A stretch of DNA of 64,000 bases from Haliscomenobacter sp. (GTDB taxonomy: Bacteria; Bacteroidota; Bacteroidia; Chitinophagales; Saprospiraceae), in NCBI GenBank assembly GCA_016713275.1, contig JADJPL010000006.1:248001-312000 (forward strand), given 5' to 3'. Positions 1 through 9,978 of the stretch are shown here, one piece after another; within the stretch, counting starts at the first letter, position 1, and every line of letters starts with the position of its first letter. A program made the translations under genes and the position numbers. The notes below the pieces were generated by a model that saw only the letters and a list, made by a program, of their open reading frames with translations, was not told the DNA's origin and ran no database searches.

Positions 1-107
1 TGTAGAGGATGTAGAGGATGTAAAGGATGTAGAGGATGTAAAGGATGTAAAGGATGTAAAGATCTCTATACATCCTCTACATCCTTTTACGTCTCTACAT
101 CCTTTAC
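1..107. repeat. TAGAGGATG nonamer array, head-to-head (family A)
   Basis: Bases 1-60 are 9-bp units of the form TAGAGGATG or TAAAGGATG. Bases 66-107 are the same units on the opposite strand, so the two arms could pair as a long hairpin. The inverted arm ends immediately next to the stop codon of the helicase gene on the minus strand. The same unit recurs at 5990-6092, 6588-6630 and near 49990. Confidence 0.85.
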
Positions 108-109
108 AT

Positions 110-1378
110 TTATTTAGGTTTATCCGGATTTTGCCTGCCGGGGCCTCTTTTCTTAAATCCGCCCCCGCCCCCGGGTTTTGGCCCATTGCGGAAGGGGCGT
201 TTTTGTCCTCTTGGGCTATTGGAAGGACTGGAAGGTTTGGACGGAATCGACGCAACTTCGGGAGGCAGGGGCAACAAGCGGATGTCCGTTCCAATCAATT
301 CCTCGATGCGTTTGAACCGGCCTCTGTCCTTTCGGTTGACAAAGGTAATTGCAATGCCTGAGGCGTCGGCACGCGCAGTACGCCCAATCCGGTGGACGTA
401 GTCCTCCCCGTCGCCGGGAACGTCAAAATTGATGACCACATCAATCCCTTTGATATCAATGCCCCGGGCGAGCACGTCGGTAGCCACCACGATCGGCAGG
501 GTTCCGTTGCGGAAGGCCAGTAGGCGCACTTCCCGCTCCGACTGTTCCAGGTCGGAGTGGATGGCAGCGGCATTCATTCCCCGTCGGATAAGCCGTTCTG
601 CCAGTTCGCGGACTTTGATCTTGGTACTCACGAAAATGAGGACCCGCTGAAGCTGCTTTTTGCCGGTCAGTAAGAGCTCGGCAAGAGGAATCTTCGCTTC
701 GTCTTCTACCTGATATGCAATCTGCATAATGTTTTCCGCCGGCTTGGAAACAGACAGGCTGATTTCGCTCGGGGAGCGGAGAAACTCCTTGGCCATCCGG
801 CGGATTTGCGGGGGCATGGTGGCAGAAAACAGGAGGGTCTGCCGGTTGCGAGGCAGCTCGTTGACAATCTTCATGATGTCCGGAGCAAACCCCATGTCCA
901 GCATCCGGTCGGCTTCGTCGAGCACTAAATGCCGAAGGTTGTCAAACTTGACATAGCCCAGGTCAATATGAGCGATTAAGCGCCCGGGGGTTGCGACAAT
1001 AATCTGCGCGCCTTGTTTGAGCGCCCTTCTTTCCATCTCCATGGAGTGGCCATCCCGCCCGCCATATACGGCTACCGCGCTGGCTGGGGTGAAGTAGGAA
1101 AATCCTTCCAACTGCTGATCCACCTGCATCACCAGTTCCCGGGTTGGCTCCAGGATCAGGGTATCGATATACTCCGATGGGGATTCGGTCAGGGTGTGCA
1201 AGATGGGCAAAAGGAAGGCCGCTGTTTTTCCCGTGCCAGTTTGAGCACAGGCCAGGACGTCTTGCCCAGCCATAATCTTGGGAATCGCGAGTTCCTGAAC
1301 GGGGGTGGCGTCTTTAAAGCCCATGGCATCCAGCCCTTCCAGGATCGCTGGATTAAAACCAAATTCTGTAAATTTCAA
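110..1378 (-). CDS. DEAD-box ATP-dependent RNA helicase (RhlE-like)
   Basis: This is a superfamily 2 RNA helicase that unwinds RNA duplexes with ATP, probably in ribosome assembly or mRNA turnover. Visible motifs in order are the Q-motif region, motif I AQTGTGKT, PTREL, TPGR, DEAD, SAT, and HRIGRTAR near the end of the second RecA domain. A basic Gly/Pro/Lys-rich tail follows (GGGGGFKKRGPGRQ), typical of RhlE-type proteins. The open frame extends upstream to 1435, but family alignment starts at KFTEFGF. I therefore prefer the TTG at 1378 (about 422 residues), and the start is uncertain. A repeat array begins directly after the stop. RhlE versus other DEAD subfamilies cannot be settled here. 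Confidence 0.9.
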   Translation of the reverse strand: MKFTEFGFNPAILEGLDAMGFKDATPVQELAIPKIMAGQDVLACAQTGTGKTAAFLLPILHTLTESPSEYIDTLILEPTRELVMQVDQQLEGFSYFTPASAVAVYGGRDGHSMEMERRALKQGAQIIVATPGRLIAHIDLGYVKFDNLRHLVLDEADRMLDMGFAPDIMKIVNELPRNRQTLLFSATMPPQIRRMAKEFLRSPSEISLSVSKPAENIMQIAYQVEDEAKIPLAELLLTGKKQLQRVLIFVSTKIKVRELAERLIRRGMNAAAIHSDLEQSEREVRLLAFRNGTLPIVVATDVLARGIDIKGIDVVINFDVPGDGEDYVHRIGRTARADASGIAITFVNRKDRGRFKRIEELIGTDIRLLPLPPEVASIPSKPSSPSNSPRGQKRPFRNGPKPGGGGGFKKRGPGRQNPDKPK

Positions 1379-1475
1379 TTTTTCAAAGTGTTTACTGGTG
1401 CAAAGATGCAAGAAAAATCCGGGAAATACCCCCAAATTCTTGAGAATGGATAATTTAGAGGCAGGTACGAGGTAC

Positions 1476-1810
1476 TAGAAGCCATCTCAAAATTATAGCA
1501 TATTGGGTACTCCCCCTTTGAAGGGGGTCGGGGGGATGAAACCTTTCCCCAGCATCCCGGAAGTTTCATCCCCCTAAGGGCCTGTCTCAAAAGACCGTCT
1601 TCGCCCCTGGCGGCCAAAAAATATTTTCTTTTTTCAATTCTAATAAAAAATTGCTCTGCAATTTTTTATTAGAATTGAAAAAAGAAAATAAAATTTCATG
1701 CCGGTGGCAAAGATTGGTCTTTTGAGACAGGCCCAAAGTAATTCGCCAGCTTTTGCTATGGAGCTTAGGAAGGCCACCCACACCCTGGAAAGGGTTTGAG
1801 ATAGCTTCTA
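1476..1810. mobile_element. Palindromic element 1, copy 1 (interrupted by element 2)
   Basis: The ends are inverted: TAGAAGCCATCTCAAA at the left and TTTGAGATAGCTTCTA at the right. Inside is a second inverted motif around CCCCCTTTGAAGGGGG and GGGGGATGAAA. The uninterrupted copy lies at 18239-18435. Here a 157-bp element 2 replaces the central CCCCCTTCAAAGGGGG segment. Both flanks carry GGTACGAGGT, which may be a target duplication or part of a simple repeat. No protein is encoded. Confidence 0.8.
1578..1734. mobile_element. Palindromic element 2, copy 1 (nested in element 1)
   Basis: A near-perfect 157-bp palindrome with termini GGGCCTGTCTCAAAAGACC and GGTCTTTTGAGACAGGCCC and an AT-rich centre (TTTTTTCAATTCTAATAAAA and its complement). 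It has no coding capacity. Related copies are at 26379-26580 and 59673-59823, with a fragment at 53958-54017. It sits inside element 1, so it inserted later. Confidence 0.85.
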
Positions 1811-1846
1811 GGTACGAGGTCGTGGTAGTCTAAAAAAGGGTTTTTT

Positions 1847-4405
1847 ATGAAATGGCTTCTTTTCGTGTTTTTTTTAATGAGCATGAGTATCCTTTTTGGT
1901 CAAAAAACTCGTAAAGGGGTTCCACTGGAGCCTGGCGTCAGCCTGGCATTGGCAGAGGAACGCGCCGCCCGGATGAGCGGGCTGGAGTACGATTTGTTTT
2001 TCAACCTCCCGGATTCGGCGCATCTGCCTATCCCGGCAGAGGTAACGTTGCGGTTTAATCTTATTTCGGCTAAAGCCCCTTTGCAACTGGATTTCCGGGT
2101 GGAACCGGACCGCCTGAAATCGGTTCGGGTGCAAGGGAAATCCGTGCCGGCAGAATGCAAGGAAGGACATATCCTTATCCCGGCCAAGTATTTGCGGAAA
2201 GGGCATAATGAGATCGCCGTGGAGTTTACGGCGGGCGACCTGTCGCTCAACCGCAACGAGGATTACCTCTATACGCTGCTGGTGCCCGACCGCGCTTCCA
2301 CGGTGTTTCCCTGTTTTGACCAGCCCGATCTGAAAGCGCGCTACCGGCTCGAACTGGAGATGCCAGCGGCCTGGGAAGCTTCCGCCAACGGCGCCTTGGA
2401 GGAGGAACGCGCGGTCAATGGGCGCAAACGCCTCCGGTTCAGGGAGACTCAGCCGTTCAGCACCTACGTATTCGCTTTTGCGGCAGGCCAATTTCAGAAA
2501 CGGACCCAAAGCCGGGCCGGTCGTGCGATGACCATGTTGTACCGGGAGACGGATGACGCAAAAGTGGCGCGCAATGCCGACACTATCTTCGACCTCCATG
2601 CCCAGGCCATCGAATGGCTGGAAGCATACACCCAAATCCCTTTTCCGTTCGACAAGCTGGATTTTGTGTTGCTGCCCGGTTTCCAATACGGCGGCATGGA
2701 GCATATCGGGAATATCTTCTACCGGGAAGGGAGCCTTATTCTGGACGAAACCGCCACCGAAAACCAGAAGCTGGGCCGGGCCCGTCTTATCGCCCATGAA
2801 ACGGCGCACATGTGGTTCGGGGATATGGTAACGATGAAGTGGTTCAACGACGTCTGGCTGAAAGAGGTTTTTGCGAATTTCTTTGCTGCTAAGGCAGTGA
2901 ACCCCAGCTTCCCCAAAATCAACCACGACCTGAGCTTCCTGTTGGCCCACCAGCCAACGGCGTATTCCGAAGACCGGTCGGGCGGTTCGCATCCGATCCA
3001 ACAGCCTTTGGAAAACCTCCGTGAGGCCGGATCGCTCTACGGCGGAATCATTTACCAAAAAGCGCCTGTCGTGATGCGGCAATTGGAGGCGTTGATGGGC
3101 GAAGAAGCGTTTCGCAAAGGCATCCAGGAATATCTGAAAACCTTTGCCTACAGCAACGCCACGTGGGACGATCTGGTGGGCATTTTAGATGCCTATTCGG
3201 AGGAAGATCTTCAAGGCTGGAGCCGGGTCTGGGTCAAAGAACCTGGCATGCCGGCCATCCGCACCGAATGGCATGCCGGGTCCAATGGGCGCTTGGAGAA
3301 GCTGACGCTCGTTCAGGAAAAGAAAGCCCCTTCGGGTGCGAATTGGATTCAATCGACCGTAGTAGCGCTGGCGTATCCGGATACGGTCGTGCGCATTCCT
3401 GTCCGGCTGGAGGCTGACGTTACGGAGGTTGTTGCCGCGAAAGGGCTTCCTTGTCCGCTGGCCGTTTTGTCCAACGCTTCTTCCATGGGCTACGGATATT
3501 TCCGGCTCGACAGCATTAGCCTGGCCTACGGCCTACGGCAGTTTGCTTCGATAGGCGATCCGCTGTTGCGGGGCGCCGCCTGGCTCGCCCTTTACGAAGA
3601 ACTGGTGCGCGGAAGGGTAGCTCCGGATGCGTTTCTCCAAAGCATACTCGGCGCGCTTCCCCGGGAAACGGAACCCCTTAACCGGCAGAACCTGCTCGGG
3701 TATCTGGGTACGGTTTGCTGGCATTACCTCGCACCGGCCCAACGCGCAAAAATAGCTCCCGAAGTCGAATCCCTGTTATGGGACCTGTTGGCTAACGCGC
3801 AGGACATGAGCGGAAAAGCGGCGTTTTTTTCCACTCTGTCGAACCTGTCGATCACCGCCGAAAGTGTCAGCCGGTTGAAAGCGGTGTGGGATGGGAGCGT
3901 CCCTGTGCCTGGTTTGCCCCTTTCCGAAGCCCAGCAGGTTTCCTTGGCCTCCGAATTGGCGCTTCGCCTCCCGGATGAAGCCGATGCCATCCTGAGCCGC
4001 CAATTGGAACGCACCCAAAACCCCGACCGCCGCAAGCGGCTGGAGTTTATCCGCCCGGCACTGTCTCCCGATCCCGCCGTCCGCGATGCCTTTTTCGAAA
4101 GCTTGAAAAACCCCGCCAATCGCGCTACGGAGCCTTGGGTAGTCGATGGCGCCGGCTACCTCAACCATCCGTTGCGCGCCGAGGCGGCCCTGAAATATAT
4201 CCGCCCCAGCCTGGAACTCCTGGAAGAAATCCAGCGCACCGGCGATATTTTTTTCCCCCGCCAGTTTATCACCGCTGTGCTGAGCGGGCATCAATCCGAA
4301 GAAGCAGCCGAAATCGTGCGCAATTTCCTTCGGGATCACCCCGAATTCCCTTACCGGCTCCGGAATAAAGTGCTGATGGCTGCGGATTTGCTGCTGAAAG
4401 AGTAG
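1847..4405 (+). CDS. Secreted M1 family zinc aminopeptidase
   Basis: Predicted exported metallo-aminopeptidase releasing N-terminal amino acids from peptides. The start is fixed by a clear signal peptide (KWLLFVFFLMSMSILFGQ). A GAMEN-like exopeptidase motif (GGMEH) is followed near residue 316 by the zinc site HETAH, with the third ligand E in WLKEVFAN downstream, the HExxH-x18-E pattern of family M1. The C-terminal half resembles the helical ERAP1-like region. The full length of 852 residues matches the family. It lacks a recognisable type IX sorting domain, so a periplasmic location is likely. The gene stands alone, followed by a CGCAACCTC repeat array. Confidence 0.93.
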   Translation: MKWLLFVFFLMSMSILFGQKTRKGVPLEPGVSLALAEERAARMSGLEYDLFFNLPDSAHLPIPAEVTLRFNLISAKAPLQLDFRVEPDRLKSVRVQGKSVPAECKEGHILIPAKYLRKGHNEIAVEFTAGDLSLNRNEDYLYTLLVPDRASTVFPCFDQPDLKARYRLELEMPAAWEASANGALEEERAVNGRKRLRFRETQPFSTYVFAFAAGQFQKRTQSRAGRAMTMLYRETDDAKVARNADTIFDLHAQAIEWLEAYTQIPFPFDKLDFVLLPGFQYGGMEHIGNIFYREGSLILDETATENQKLGRARLIAHETAHMWFGDMVTMKWFNDVWLKEVFANFFAAKAVNPSFPKINHDLSFLLAHQPTAYSEDRSGGSHPIQQPLENLREAGSLYGGIIYQKAPVVMRQLEALMGEEAFRKGIQEYLKTFAYSNATWDDLVGILDAYSEEDLQGWSRVWVKEPGMPAIRTEWHAGSNGRLEKLTLVQEKKAPSGANWIQSTVVALAYPDTVVRIPVRLEADVTEVVAAKGLPCPLAVLSNASSMGYGYFRLDSISLAYGLRQFASIGDPLLRGAAWLALYEELVRGRVAPDAFLQSILGALPRETEPLNRQNLLGYLGTVCWHYLAPAQRAKIAPEVESLLWDLLANAQDMSGKAAFFSTLSNLSITAESVSRLKAVWDGSVPVPGLPLSEAQQVSLASELALRLPDEADAILSRQLERTQNPDRRKRLEFIRPALSPDPAVRDAFFESLKNPANRATEPWVVDGAGYLNHPLRAEAALKYIRPSLELLEEIQRTGDIFFPRQFITAVLSGHQSEEAAEIVRNFLRDHPEFPYRLRNKVLMAADLLLKE

Positions 4406-4427
4406 TGGTATAGCTGAGTTGCGAAGA

Positions 4428-4609
4428 AGCAACCTCGCAACCTCGCAACCTCGCAACCTCTCAACCTCGCAACCTCGCAACCTCTCAACCTCGCAACCTC
4501 TCAACCTCGCAACCTCTCAACCTCGCAACCTCGCAACCTCAACTTGCAACTTCGTAACTTCGTAACCTCGCAACTTCGCAACTTCGCAACTTCGCAACTT
4601 CGCAACTTC
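4428..4609. repeat. CGCAACCTC/CGCAACTTC nonamer array (family B)
   Basis: About 20 tandem 9-bp units in one orientation fill the gap between the aminopeptidase and the TPR gene. Units alternate between CGCAACCTC and CTCAACCTC, drifting to CGCAACTTC at the right end. A short related array occurs at 35044-35090. There are no unique spacers, so it is not a CRISPR. Confidence 0.9.
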
Positions 4610-4637
4610 ATCCGTATATTGCCAAACCAAAACCACC

Positions 4638-5982
4638 TTGACCATGTCAAACCAGGAATTTTTCAACTCGGTGCGGAATAAGATCGGAGCAGGATTGGTC
4701 GAGCAGGGGATCGACGAGTTGCTGGCTTTCATCCAGGAGCAAGAGATCCAATCTGCTTTGGCCGACCAATGCCGCCAAATGCGCAGTGAGCATCGGCGGT
4801 TGCAGGACGAGCGGATGGGCTCCCGGCTGACCTTCGAAGCCTTTAACGCAGCGGTTAGCAACGTGGAGTACAATCTGTACCGGGCATGCACGCTTTTGGA
4901 ACAGGAACTCAGCGGCCGCCCGGGGCAAATTGCCGGAAAAGCAGACGTGGACGCGCCAGCCATGGAAACCAAAAACGGAGACAGCCTGCTTCAATCAGGG
5001 ATTCAGAAGTATTCCGCCCAGGACTACAGTGGCGCTATTGCCGACCTGAAAGCGGTTTTAGCTCAGGACTCCGGCAATGCGGAGGCGCTGTTTTACTTAG
5101 GCGTAATGCGGGAGGAAACCGGATTTCTGGATGAGGCCAAAGCGTTGTACTCGCAGGCCTGCCAAGCCGACCCCAACATGCTCGGGCAATCAATAACCGG
5201 GGGTGCTGCTCCTTCAGGAAGACGATAATGCCGGCGCCCTGCAGGATTTTAACCGCGCAATCAAGGCTGATCCCAGCCTCCAGGTGGCGCGATTTAACCG
5301 GGGCCTGGTCTATATGCGGTTGGGAAACTTCGCTGAAGCGGGCGAGGATTTTGATTATTCTGCAAGGGAGGGGATTTATCTGAAAGAAGTGTTCAATTTG
5401 CGCAGCCTGGTGCGCATTAATTTAGGGCAATACGAAGAAGCGATTAAAGACAGCGAACGGGCGATCCAACTGGATGCCAGCAACTACCAGAACTATTTTC
5501 ATTGGGGCTTGGCGCTGTATTACCAGGGCCGCTACCGGGAATCGGCGCGCTACCTGAGCGAAGCGGCTCAGCGCCAGCCTGGCCAACCGGATATTTTGCT
5601 GCTACGGGGTTCTGCCTTCAGTCTGATCGGAGAATATTCCAAAGGGCAGGAGGATATCGAGGCCCTCCTTAAACTCAATCCGGAACACGGGCAAGCCTAC
5701 TTCTGGCTGGGGTATATCCGTCAGGAAACCGGTAATTTACCAACTGCCATTGAGGCTTACAACAGCTGTATCCATTTCGACCCCTACTTCAAAGCGGCCT
5801 ATATTAATCGCGGGAAAATTCTGATGGAAAATGACCTCGCCGACGAAGCCCTGAGCGATTTTCGCACCGCCCAACAACTCGACCCCGATTGGGAAATCGT
5901 TCCTCCCCTGATCCAGGAAGCGCAAAATAAATTGGGGGGAGGAGGTATGTTTGGGGTGTTCAGGAAATGGTTGAAAACGTAA
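4638..5982 (+). CDS. TPR-repeat protein (two apparent -1 indels)
   Basis: Tetratricopeptide scaffold protein without a signal peptide, probably mediating protein-protein contacts. The N-terminal 110 residues are helical and unrecognised. TPR units follow from about residue 115 (YSGAIADLKAVLAQDSGNAEALFYLG) to the C-terminus. The frame breaks twice within 30 bp. Restoring one A near 5176 and one G in the G5 run at 5199-5203 gives the continuous text DPNNARAINNRGVLLLQEDD, a textbook TPR helix. The gene is therefore probably intact, about 448 residues, and the breaks are likely sequencing errors. The real start is the ATG at 4644 or 4638. Its partners are unknown. Confidence 0.8.
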
Positions 5983-5989
5983 AGCTAGG

Positions 5990-6092
5990 AGGTAGAGGAT
6001 GTAGAGGATGTAGAGGAGGTAGAGGAGGTAGAGGAGGTAGAGGATGTAGAGGATGTAGAGGATGTAAAGGATGTAAAGGATGTAGAGGAGGT
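5990..6092. repeat. TAGAGGATG/TAGAGGAGG nonamer array (family A)
   Basis: About ten tandem 9-bp units begin 8 bp after the TPR stop codon. The oppositely oriented array lies at 6588-6630, so the intervening small gene is bracketed by an inverted pair. Confidence 0.88.
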
Positions 6093-6216
6093 AAATTGCT
6101 TTTAATCAGGTTTTTAGATATTTTTCAAAGCTATACCCGTTGAATGTTTTAGGTACAATTTAGTTAATACTGGTTTGGGGTGTTATTGTATTTTGGGTCA
6201 ATTTTAGGAAAAAAAG

Positions 6217-6585
6217 ATGGGGAACTATTTTGACCTGAAAGTGTGGCAGCAAGCAAAAGATTTAGCAGTCCGGATTATTTTATTGCCTAGTGATAACCCT
6301 CCATTAAAAAAGGAATATAGTTTAATGGATCAAATAAAACGTTCGGCAGTATCCATAGCTTCTAATATTGCGGAGGGTAATGCGATGCCTACAACAAAAC
6401 ATAGCCTTCATTTTTTCTACCTGGCAAAAGGTTCTCTTGCGGAGCTCAGTACCCAACTCATCATAGCGCGTGATGCCCGCCTGATCTCAGAGAATGATTT
6501 CCATGGCACAGGCCAATCCATCCGAAGCGTAGGAATTTTGCTCTCGAAATTGATCCAATCCCTATCAAACACTCAGCGCCCCTAA
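6217..6585 (+). CDS. Four-helix-bundle (23S rRNA intervening-sequence family) protein
   Basis: A 122-residue protein of the four-helix-bundle family first seen encoded inside 23S rRNA intervening sequences and widespread in Bacteroidota. It has the family's N-terminal DLKVWQQAKDLAV segment, the central QIKRSAVSIASNIAEG motif and a later SLAELSTQLIIARD helix. The length is normal for the family. The molecular role is unknown, and members form homopentamers in solved structures. Family A nonamer arrays flank it in inverted orientation, and its AT-richer start region differs from the neighbours, which together suggest a mobile or recently acquired cassette. Confidence 0.9.
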   Translation: MGNYFDLKVWQQAKDLAVRIILLPSDNPPLKKEYSLMDQIKRSAVSIASNIAEGNAMPTTKHSLHFFYLAKGSLAELSTQLIIARDARLISENDFHGTGQSIRSVGILLSKLIQSLSNTQRP

Positions 6586-6587
6586 TC

Positions 6588-6630
6588 CCCTACATCCTCT
6601 CCTACATCCTCTACATCCTTTACATCCTCT
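6588..6630. repeat. Family A nonamer array between convergent genes
   Basis: CCTACATCC/CCTCTACAT units, the reverse complement of the array at 5990-6092. On the minus strand the first unit, TAGAGGATG, supplies the TAG stop codon of the kinase-aminotransferase gene (6631-6629). Confidence 0.88.
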
Positions 6631-9600
6631 AATTCATCCCATCCTCCCCCAACACCCTTTCCAGCATTTGAAGCAGAAAATCCGCTTCTTTTTTTCCAAA
6701 CACCATGGGGGGTTTGATTTTCAGCACGTTGTTGAAAGGACCATCGGTGCTCATTAGCACGCCCAGTTCCCGCATGCGGTTGGCCAGGTAGGATGCCTGG
6801 GCGGTGGCAGGCGCCAGGGTGTCTGGATCGCGGACGAGTTCAAATCCGAGGAACAACCCCGGGCCGCGCACGTCGCCGATAATGGGATAGTGGCGTTGCA
6901 GGGATTTCAGGCCTTCGGTGAGGTAAGCGCCGGTTTCCAGGGCGTTTTGCTGGAGGCCTTCCTCGCGGATCACCCGAAGTACTTCGAGGCCGATCGCGCA
7001 GGAAACAGGGTTTCCTCCAAAGGTGTTGAAATATTCCATGCCATTGTGGAAGGCATCGGCAATGGCCCGCGTGGTAACGACTGCCGCCAGCGGGTGGCCG
7101 TTGCCGATGGGTTTGCCCATAGTGACGATGTCGGGAACGACGCCCTGGGCTTCAAAAGCCCAGAAATGCGCGCCGGCTCTGCCAAATCCCGTCTGCACCT
7201 CATCCGCAATGCAGACGCCTCCCGCCGCCCGGACCAACCGGTACGCGGTTTGGAGATACCCGGGAGGCAGTACGACCTGCCCGCCACAGCTGATCACTGA
7301 TTCGCAGAGGAAAGCGGCCGGGCCTTTGCCTTCTTCCCGGAGGTGGTCCAAAACCGGTTGAACATGGGAAGCGAATGTTGGCCCCGCCTCCGGATCGCCA
7401 TACCGGTACAAGCCCCGGTACGCATCCGGAATGGGCAGCACGTGCGTATGCGAAGGGGATCCTTTGCCGCCGGGTCCGTCGAATTTATACGAACTCACGT
7501 CCACGCAAGCGTTGGTGTTGCCGTGGTAGCCAACTTCCACCACGAGCATATCTTTTTGCGCCGTGTAGGTTTTGGCCAGCCGGAGGGCCAGTTCGTTGGC
7601 TTCGCTGCCGGAATTGACCAGGAAGACCACCTCCAGCGGCGGCGGGAAGGTGGCTAAAAGCGCTTCGGAAAAGGCAAGGATATTGGGATGCAGGTAGCGG
7701 GTGTTGGTGTTGAGCACCGCCATTTGCCGTTGCCCGGCGCGCACTACCCTGGGGTGCTCGTGCCCAACATGTGCAACGTTGTTGACCGTATCCAGGTACC
7801 GTCGGCCGGTAACGTCGTAAAGGTAAGCGCCGTAACCCCGGACGATCTGCAAGGGTTTTTTGTACGAAACGCTTAGATTGGAAGGAAGGATTTTTTTTCG
7901 GTGATCGAGAAGATCCTGGGAAGATGCAGGGGCCTTAACCGGCGAGGGCTTCCCGGTGAGCAACAGCCAGGGGTCTGGTGAGATGCTGGTCCAGAGCGCC
8001 CGCTGATGCGGGAATGCTACCCCAGGGAAATCCCCCTGGCCGTCAAGCATATCCAAAATGATCTGGAAATGCAGATGGGGCGACCAGTTGCCATTGATGG
8101 GCATAGGTCCCATGCGGCAAAGGAGTTGCCCTTGGGCAATGGATTGCCCAATCTCCAGTCTATGGATAGACGGTTCGTCTAAATGTCCGTAAAGGGTATA
8201 GAAGGTCAGGCTGGGGCTGACGGTATGTTCGAGGATAATAGTGGGGCCATAGTCCCGGTCGCCCAGATTGTTGGCGAAACTGTGGATTTTGCCAGCCAGC
8301 GGGGCAAATACCGGCGTTCCAGCCGGCATAAAAATGTCGAGGCCAATATGCACGCTGCGCCATTGTGGCCCCTGGTTGCCCGTTGACGTAAACCCGTCGC
8401 TGGTATACAGGGGCCGGATCTCATCGTAATGCCCCAGGGCTACTGTGGCGTTTTTTTCAGCCATCAGTTCCAGGATGCGCTGGTGCAGCTTATCCGCATC
8501 GAGAACGTTTTCGTGGTTGCCCAAATCCAGGCTGCCTACGCTCAGGTCCAGCCAGGCGACGCCGCCGGCGCCGAGAGGATGCGGTACGAGGGTATTCAGT
8601 CCGATGGCATTCGTTTCAGCCCATTCGATAAAGCGTGCTTTTTTTGGACAAGGTTCGAGCCCGCAGGCGTCGCGGAAGGCGTACCAGGCAAGGCGAGGCG
8701 GGATCTCCGCAAGCGCTGGAGGAGGTCCCAGGCAGGCCGGTCGCTGATCTGCAGGTAGGCATTGTCCGGGGCTTCTTCCAGATTGATTGCCGAGCACGTG
8801 ACGCTGATGAGCAGCCTGGCGCACAGCAGGGGGAATAGGGCCTGGACCTCGGGTTCCGTCAGGGGAAATTCCGAGTGGAACCCTTGCGCCATGGGGATGG
8901 CTGCTTGCAACGGATCGGGCTTGTCCATCATGGCGTATGCCAGCGCAATCCCCAACTCGTTAACGGTATGCGAAAAAACCATATCCCCGAAATCGATCAC
9001 CCCGGGCACGTTGGGGTTCAACGGATCTTCGCTGACCAGAATGTTGTAGTCGTTGGCGTCGCCGTAGGTGACGCTTTGCCGGAGTTTGGGAAAAAGAGGC
9101 GCCGCATCGCGTTCGAAGAGATCGGCAAAGTAAGCGGCCAGATCCTGGCGGACGGGGTCTCCGATCCTGGAAAGGTGCGTTTTTGTCCAAAGAGCTTGGG
9201 ATGGGTCCCATTTGAGAAAGCGGTGGGCTGCCGGATGCTGGAATGAAGCAAAAGCCCGGGTGAGCTTTCCCAGCATGGCGCCAACGCGGTACAGCAGTTC
9301 AGGCGTATGGGGGTTCACTTGGGCCAGGGGCCGGCCAGAGACCCAGGTTAACAAGCGCATGAAGCGGATTTGGCCCAGGCTATCTTTAACAAACGTGATG
9401 TTTTCGTTTTGCTGGTTAGGAACTAACCGGGGGATTTCCAAGTCCCAATCCTGGTTTGCCAGGTGGATCAATGCGGCATTCTGCATCTCCAGATTGGCCA
9501 CTGATTCCTTCGGGTTGGCGATCTTCAGGGTGTATTGCCGGCCGTCAGAAGCCGTGAGCAGGAAGTTGAGATCGATTTCCCCGGGCAGGGCGCCTACCTG

Positions 9601-9657
9601 AGCGGCAATCCCAAAATGCGTTTGCGCAAGTTGCGCGATGTCGGAAAGATGGAACAT
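6629..9657 (-). CDS. APH-type kinase / M23 peptidase / class III aminotransferase fusion
   Basis: A three-domain protein of about 1009 residues. Residues 1-330 are an aminoglycoside-phosphotransferase fold with YGDANDYN and IDFGD catalytic motifs. Residues about 420-540 are a LytM/M23 domain with complete metal ligands (HIGLD and HLHF). Residues about 590-1009 are a PLP class III aminotransferase fold with the lysine in TMGKPIGNG. The fold pair matches the hydroxylysine or ethanolamine kinase plus phospho-lyase families, so an amino-alcohol or hydroxylysine catabolic role is inferred. The role of the M23 domain is unclear. One base is missing near 8713: adding it joins WDLLQRLAEIPPRLAWYAF. 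No signal peptide is seen. Confidence 0.85.
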
Positions 9658-9743
9658 AAAACGTCGGACTTATTTTCAGGTACTGAAAATAAAGAATAAA
9701 ACGCGTTCGGAAAAGAGGAAGGGAATTTGCCTGGAATAAACTG

Positions 9744-9866
9744 TTAAGCGACGAGTTTCCAGACGCCAAAGAACACGGCCAGCCAGATCAGCCCTTTGAT
9801 CAGAAAGAACATGAAAGCCGCAATACCGAATTTTTTGAGCCAGCCGAGTGCATTTTTCACCGCCAT
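9744..9866 (-). CDS. 40-residue conserved-looking membrane peptide
   Basis: A small open frame starting MAVKNALGWLKKFGIAAFMF, with one or two hydrophobic segments and an ending of GVWKLVA then TAA. The pattern 'FMFFLIKGLIWLA' is one I associate with tiny hypothetical membrane proteins in Bacteroidota. It lies alone in the gap between the kinase fusion and the GH18 gene, on the same strand as both. The function is unknown. Support is from composition and gene-like placement only. Confidence 0.5.
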   Translation of the reverse strand: MAVKNALGWLKKFGIAAFMFFLIKGLIWLAVFFGVWKLVA

Positions 9867-9978
9867 TGGAATGCGAGGTGTTTAAGCTACAAAAATAGAA
9901 AAACCGGTAAAATCAATGAAAAAATATAACTATCTGAAAAGGAATAAGTTCATCGGATGAAAAAGAAACGCGGTGCAG

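Noticed and set aside
1874..3082. Long minus-strand frame opposite the M1 aminopeptidase
   Set aside because: A shadow of a GC-rich coding region with no recognisable motif and conflicting strand.
4428..4609. Possible CRISPR array
   Set aside because: Units are 9 bp with no unique spacers and there are no cas genes anywhere in the window.
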